From positions 1-6,487 of the forward strand of contig QHPN01000168.1 of assembly GCA_003219115.1 (NCBI GenBank): a stretch of DNA of 6,487 nucleotides, given 5' to 3'. Under the pieces are notes generated by a model. The model saw nothing but the letters and a program-made list of their open reading frames with translations, did no database searches and was not told the DNA's origin. Below, one piece after another: positions 4,355 through 6,487 of this stretch. Numbering within the stretch: the stretch's first letter is position 1; each line of letters begins with the position of its first letter. Origin of the DNA: Verrucomicrobiota bacterium (GTDB lineage Bacteria; Verrucomicrobiota; Verrucomicrobiia; Chthoniobacterales; UBA10450). Position numbers and translations under genes: made by a program.

Positions 4355-4929
4355 AGCTTTCCAAACGTGGCGAATATGCATTGCGCGCCCTCATTGACCT
4401 TGGAATCGCGGCCGAACTGGGCCGGCCCATCCTCCAGGTCAGTGAACTCGCGGCCAAGGAAAAACTGCCAATCAAATTCCTTGAGCAAATCTTCACCCAA
4501 TTGAAAGCGAGCGGTTTTGTCGTGAGCAAGCGCGGAAAAGACGGGGGCTACTCTCTTGCCCGTCCAATGAACCGGATCAAGTTCGGTTCCGTCATCAGAT
4601 TGATTGACGGACCACTTGCTCCGATCCCATGCGTCAGCCAGACGGCCTATTCGCGTTGTACTTGTCCAGACGAAGACCACTGCGGCCTGCGTATGCTCAT
4701 GCTCGATGTCCGTACCGCTATAATCAAGATTCTCGACCGCCACACCCTGGCTGACATTGTCGAAATCACGTTGCGCAAAATGCGACGCGACAAAGTCTCG
4801 CCCCCCTTTATCACGAGAGCATTCAACCTCGACTCGATTCTGACGTCTCTGCCCGCCAACTCCGCGACCTCTCCGAAGCGTTCAAACGAAAGGCGAACTC
4901 GTGCCCAACAACACACCGTCACCCCCTGA
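4351..4929 (+). CDS. Rrf2/IscR-family transcriptional regulator with four clustered cysteines
   Basis: A 192-residue DNA-binding protein. The start MKLSKRGEYALRAL is the canonical Rrf2 N-terminus, which fixes the ATG even though only a weak GGGA (4338-4341) precedes it. The winged helix runs about 1-72, with the recognition region SELAAKEKLPIKFLEQIFTQ (31-50) and the wing RGKDGGYSLA (61-70). A cysteine cluster, C94, C103, C105 and C111, sits where Rrf2 proteins such as IscR and NsrR bind a 2Fe-2S cluster, so a Fe-S, redox, NO or sulfur signal is plausible. The dimerisation helix follows, about 112-147. Residues 150-192 are a Ser/Thr/Arg-rich extension longer than in most family members, part of which overlaps the next gene. 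It is translationally linked upstream (ATGA) and overlaps the YezD gene by 29 bases. The family call is secure; the exact signal is not. Confidence 0.92.
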   Translation: MKLSKRGEYALRALIDLGIAAELGRPILQVSELAAKEKLPIKFLEQIFTQLKASGFVVSKRGKDGGYSLARPMNRIKFGSVIRLIDGPLAPIPCVSQTAYSRCTCPDEDHCGLRMLMLDVRTAIIKILDRHTLADIVEITLRKMRRDKVSPPFITRAFNLDSILTSLPANSATSPKRSNERRTRAQQHTVTP

Positions 4930-5071
4930 CTGGCTCGAATTAGTGCGCGAAAAGGTACAGAGCCTGCGGTTCGGTGTGGTTCAAATCCTCGTGCACGACT
5001 CCAAAGTGACGCAAATTGAGCGAACGGAGAAAACACGTTTGCCAACCGTGAAAGACGAACTCGAGGAATAA
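4901..5071 (+). CDS. yezD: YezD family (DUF2292) small protein
   Basis: A 56-residue protein starting at GTG 4901, with AAAGG (4889-4893) 7 bases upstream. The core reads WLELVREKVQSLRFGVVQ (11-28), then ILVHDSKVTQIERTEKTRL. This is the YezD/DUF2292 signature: a short helix, then G.VQI.VHD..V.QIERTEK.R as a beta-hairpin pair. The family has no established biochemical role that I know of. Its position, overlapping an Rrf2 regulator gene by 29 bases in another frame, implies co-translation and a shared signal. It has no signal peptide, so it should be cytoplasmic. It is short enough to be missed by automatic gene callers. Confidence 0.85.
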   Translation: MPNNTPSPPDWLELVREKVQSLRFGVVQILVHDSKVTQIERTEKTRLPTVKDELEE

Positions 5072-5179
5072 CCAAGTTTTTCCGACCAGACAACTGGAGG
5101 ATCACACACCAGTGGGAGTAGCGCCGGCCGGACTTCCGGAGGCTCTCTTCAAGTGAGTAAACCTATCAAGGAGAAACAA
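5072..5179 (+). promoter_or_regulatory. 108-base gap before the porin with a GC hairpin and a strong ribosome-binding site
   Basis: GCC (5123-5125) and CCGG (5128-5131) pair with CCGG (5136-5139) and GGC (5141-5143) around an ACTT loop. Only a mixed TCTCTTC follows, so this is a weak attenuator at best; it could also stabilise the porin mRNA. A second small stem ACTGG/CCAGT lies at 5091-5113. AAGGAG (5168-5173) is 6 bases before the porin ATG. I see no clear promoter, so the porin probably belongs to the rrf2-yezD transcript. Confidence 0.4.
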
Positions 5180-6487
5180 ATGCTTGTGAAAAAATCATCA
5201 CTAGTGAGGATCGGCATCGTCCTTCCGCTGTTGCTGCTGGTAATTCAACCGCTGCGGGCCCAAACCTCCGGCGGCAACTCCGAGTCCGAGCGGCTGCAGA
5301 AGTTGGAGCGTGCAGTTGAGCAATTGCAAAAACGAAACGCCGAGTTGGAACGAGAAGTCAGTAGTTTGAAGAAGCAGAGCACCTCTGCTGTTGAGCCTGG
5401 GGCAGGGGGCAAAACGAAGACAGTGGTTACTTACGACGGGAAAACGTACGTTGAGAAAAGCGTCGCCGTAGAGGAGAAACCCCACATCTACGTCACGCCG
5501 CGGGGAACGGAATTCAAACTCGTCCTGGGCGGATTTATTCAGATGAATCTCGAGGATGGAGATGTCTCCGCTTTCGAGGGACGCTTCGGTTCGACGGCAA
5601 TAAAGGACCGATTCCGCCTGCGCCGGGCTCGCATTAATCTAACCGGTGATTTCGCGGAGAACTTCGACTTCAAGGTTGAAGGCGACTTCGAACAAAGCGA
5701 TGGGACCAGCTCCAACCGCACCGATTTTTCAGCCACGGACATCTTCGTTAACTGGCATCAATTTCCGGAAGCGCAGATCAAGGTTGGCCAATGGAAAGCG
5801 CCATTCGGCTTGGAGCAGATCACACCGGATACTACCCTGTTGCTTGCCGAGCGCAGCCTTCCTACCGGCGCGATCACGCCCGACCGGCAGATCGGCGCGC
5901 AACTTTGGGGAAAGCCGTTTACCAACATCTGGCCTGCGCAGAAGGATTTGCTGACGTATTACGCCGGCATCTTCAACGGAAACGGGCGCAACGTCAGCGT
6001 TAACGACAACAATAATTTCATGTATGTGGGGCGACTGGAGTTGATGCCGTTCCAAGGCAAAATCTTCGGTCAGGATTCGAGTCTCAAGCTTGGCGCTGAT
6101 GTGCTCAATAGTCGCGATGATAAGGGAACAAATATCTCACAAACATTGAACCTTTTGGTAAACTCTGATGGGTCCCTCTCGCCCTTCGTTCTGCCGGGTG
6201 CGGCTGAAAGAACGGCCTGGGGCCTGGACGCGGCGCTTAAACTCGGCCCATTTGATCTAATCGGTGAATATCTCGAGGAATACGTCGACGGTCGCACCGT
6301 AAACGGCGTCGCTCCGGGGTTCGCCGACTTTACCACAAACGGTTACTATATAACAGCAGGTTACTTCCTGATCCCGAAGAAGCTTCAAGCGGTGGTCAGA
6401 TGGGAGGATTTAAATCCAGGACAAAAAGGCAGCGATGGTATTCACTCCATTACCGGCGGCCTCAATTACTACATCCACGGCGACGAT
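5180..6487 (+). CDS. OprP/OprO-type outer-membrane porin with N-terminal coiled coil (cut by the window end)
   Basis: 436 residues are read and the frame is still open at the last base. Signal peptide: K4-K5, hydrophobic 11-25, cleavage after A27 (LRA|Q). Residues 36-66 form a regular heptad coiled coil with L39, L42, V46, L49, N53, L56, V60 and L63 at a/d positions, suggesting trimerisation in the periplasm. The barrel begins near LVLGGFIQMN (111-120) and shows phosphate-selective porin hallmarks: FRLRRARINLTGDF near 147-160, VGQWKAPFGLEQ near 199-210, ER with a later P-D-R-Q-IGAQLWG block, and GPFDLIGEY in the later part. About 30-50 residues of the final strands are probably missing. OprP-like porins pass anions such as phosphate; sulfate would suit an Rrf2/YezD setting, but the substrate cannot be read here. 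Confidence 0.88.
   Translation, partial: MLVKKSSLVRIGIVLPLLLLVIQPLRAQTSGGNSESERLQKLERAVEQLQKRNAELEREVSSLKKQSTSAVEPGAGGKTKTVVTYDGKTYVEKSVAVEEKPHIYVTPRGTEFKLVLGGFIQMNLEDGDVSAFEGRFGSTAIKDRFRLRRARINLTGDFAENFDFKVEGDFEQSDGTSSNRTDFSATDIFVNWHQFPEAQIKVGQWKAPFGLEQITPDTTLLLAERSLPTGAITPDRQIGAQLWGKPFTNIWPAQKDLLTYYAGIFNGNGRNVSVNDNNNFMYVGRLELMPFQGKIFGQDSSLKLGADVLNSRDDKGTNISQTLNLLVNSDGSLSPFVLPGAAERTAWGLDAALKLGPFDLIGEYLEEYVDGRTVNGVAPGFADFTTNGYYITAGYFLIPKKLQAVVRWEDLNPGQKGSDGIHSITGGLNYYIHGDD

Noticed and set aside
4647..5105. 152-codon minus-strand open frame
   Set aside because: Antisense shadow of rrf2 and yezD, both of which have clear family signatures.
1..6487. CRISPR array, IS element or phage module
   Set aside because: No regularly spaced short repeats, transposase, integrase or terminal inverted repeats are visible; the only direct repeat is the single ~238-base tandem duplication.

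Overview
The window looks like chromosomal DNA from a Gram-negative, outer-membrane bacterium of roughly 50-55% GC. The gene content (OprP-type porin with an N-terminal coiled coil, YezD-family protein, long four-cysteine Rrf2 regulator, choice-of-anchor P protein, WGxxGxxG-tailed protein) would fit a soil verrucomicrobium of the Chthoniobacter/Udaeobacter kind. That placement is an inference from family composition, not from a marker gene.

Left part (1-2809), minus strand: a secreted choice-of-anchor P protein made of two tandem copies of one ~185-residue domain (220-1467). A ~590-base gene-free stretch follows, with several inverted repeats and a plausible terminator. Next is a small secreted or membrane protein ending in a WGxxGxxG-type C-terminal helix (2058-2480), probably starting with GTG. 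The divergent gap 2481-2809 holds a tRNA T-arm look-alike, a C-rich tract and three successive stem-loops.

Middle (2810-3640), plus strand: a complete cytoplasmic PAPS-dependent-type sulfotransferase.

Right part (3691-6487), plus strand: a head-to-tail duplication of about 238 bases. Each copy carries a candidate promoter, a conserved inverted-repeat motif, a 12-13 codon leader ORF, a strong Shine-Dalgarno and the start of a small two-helix membrane protein. The first copy encodes a 49-residue protein. The second has the same N-terminal ~40 residues but a different, longer tail (83 residues). The second copy leads by ATGA overlaps through a tiny (possibly frameshifted) ORF into an Rrf2-family regulator with four cysteines. 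The regulator overlaps a YezD/DUF2292 gene (start GTG 4901) by 29 bases. After 108 bases comes an OprP-type porin that runs off the window end.

Proposed working model (inference): the Rrf2 protein senses a redox, Fe-S or sulfur signal and controls its own operon, including YezD and an outer-membrane anion porin, through the duplicated promoter. The duplicated promoter/leader/small-protein cassette with its serial ATGA couplings is the most unusual part of the window.
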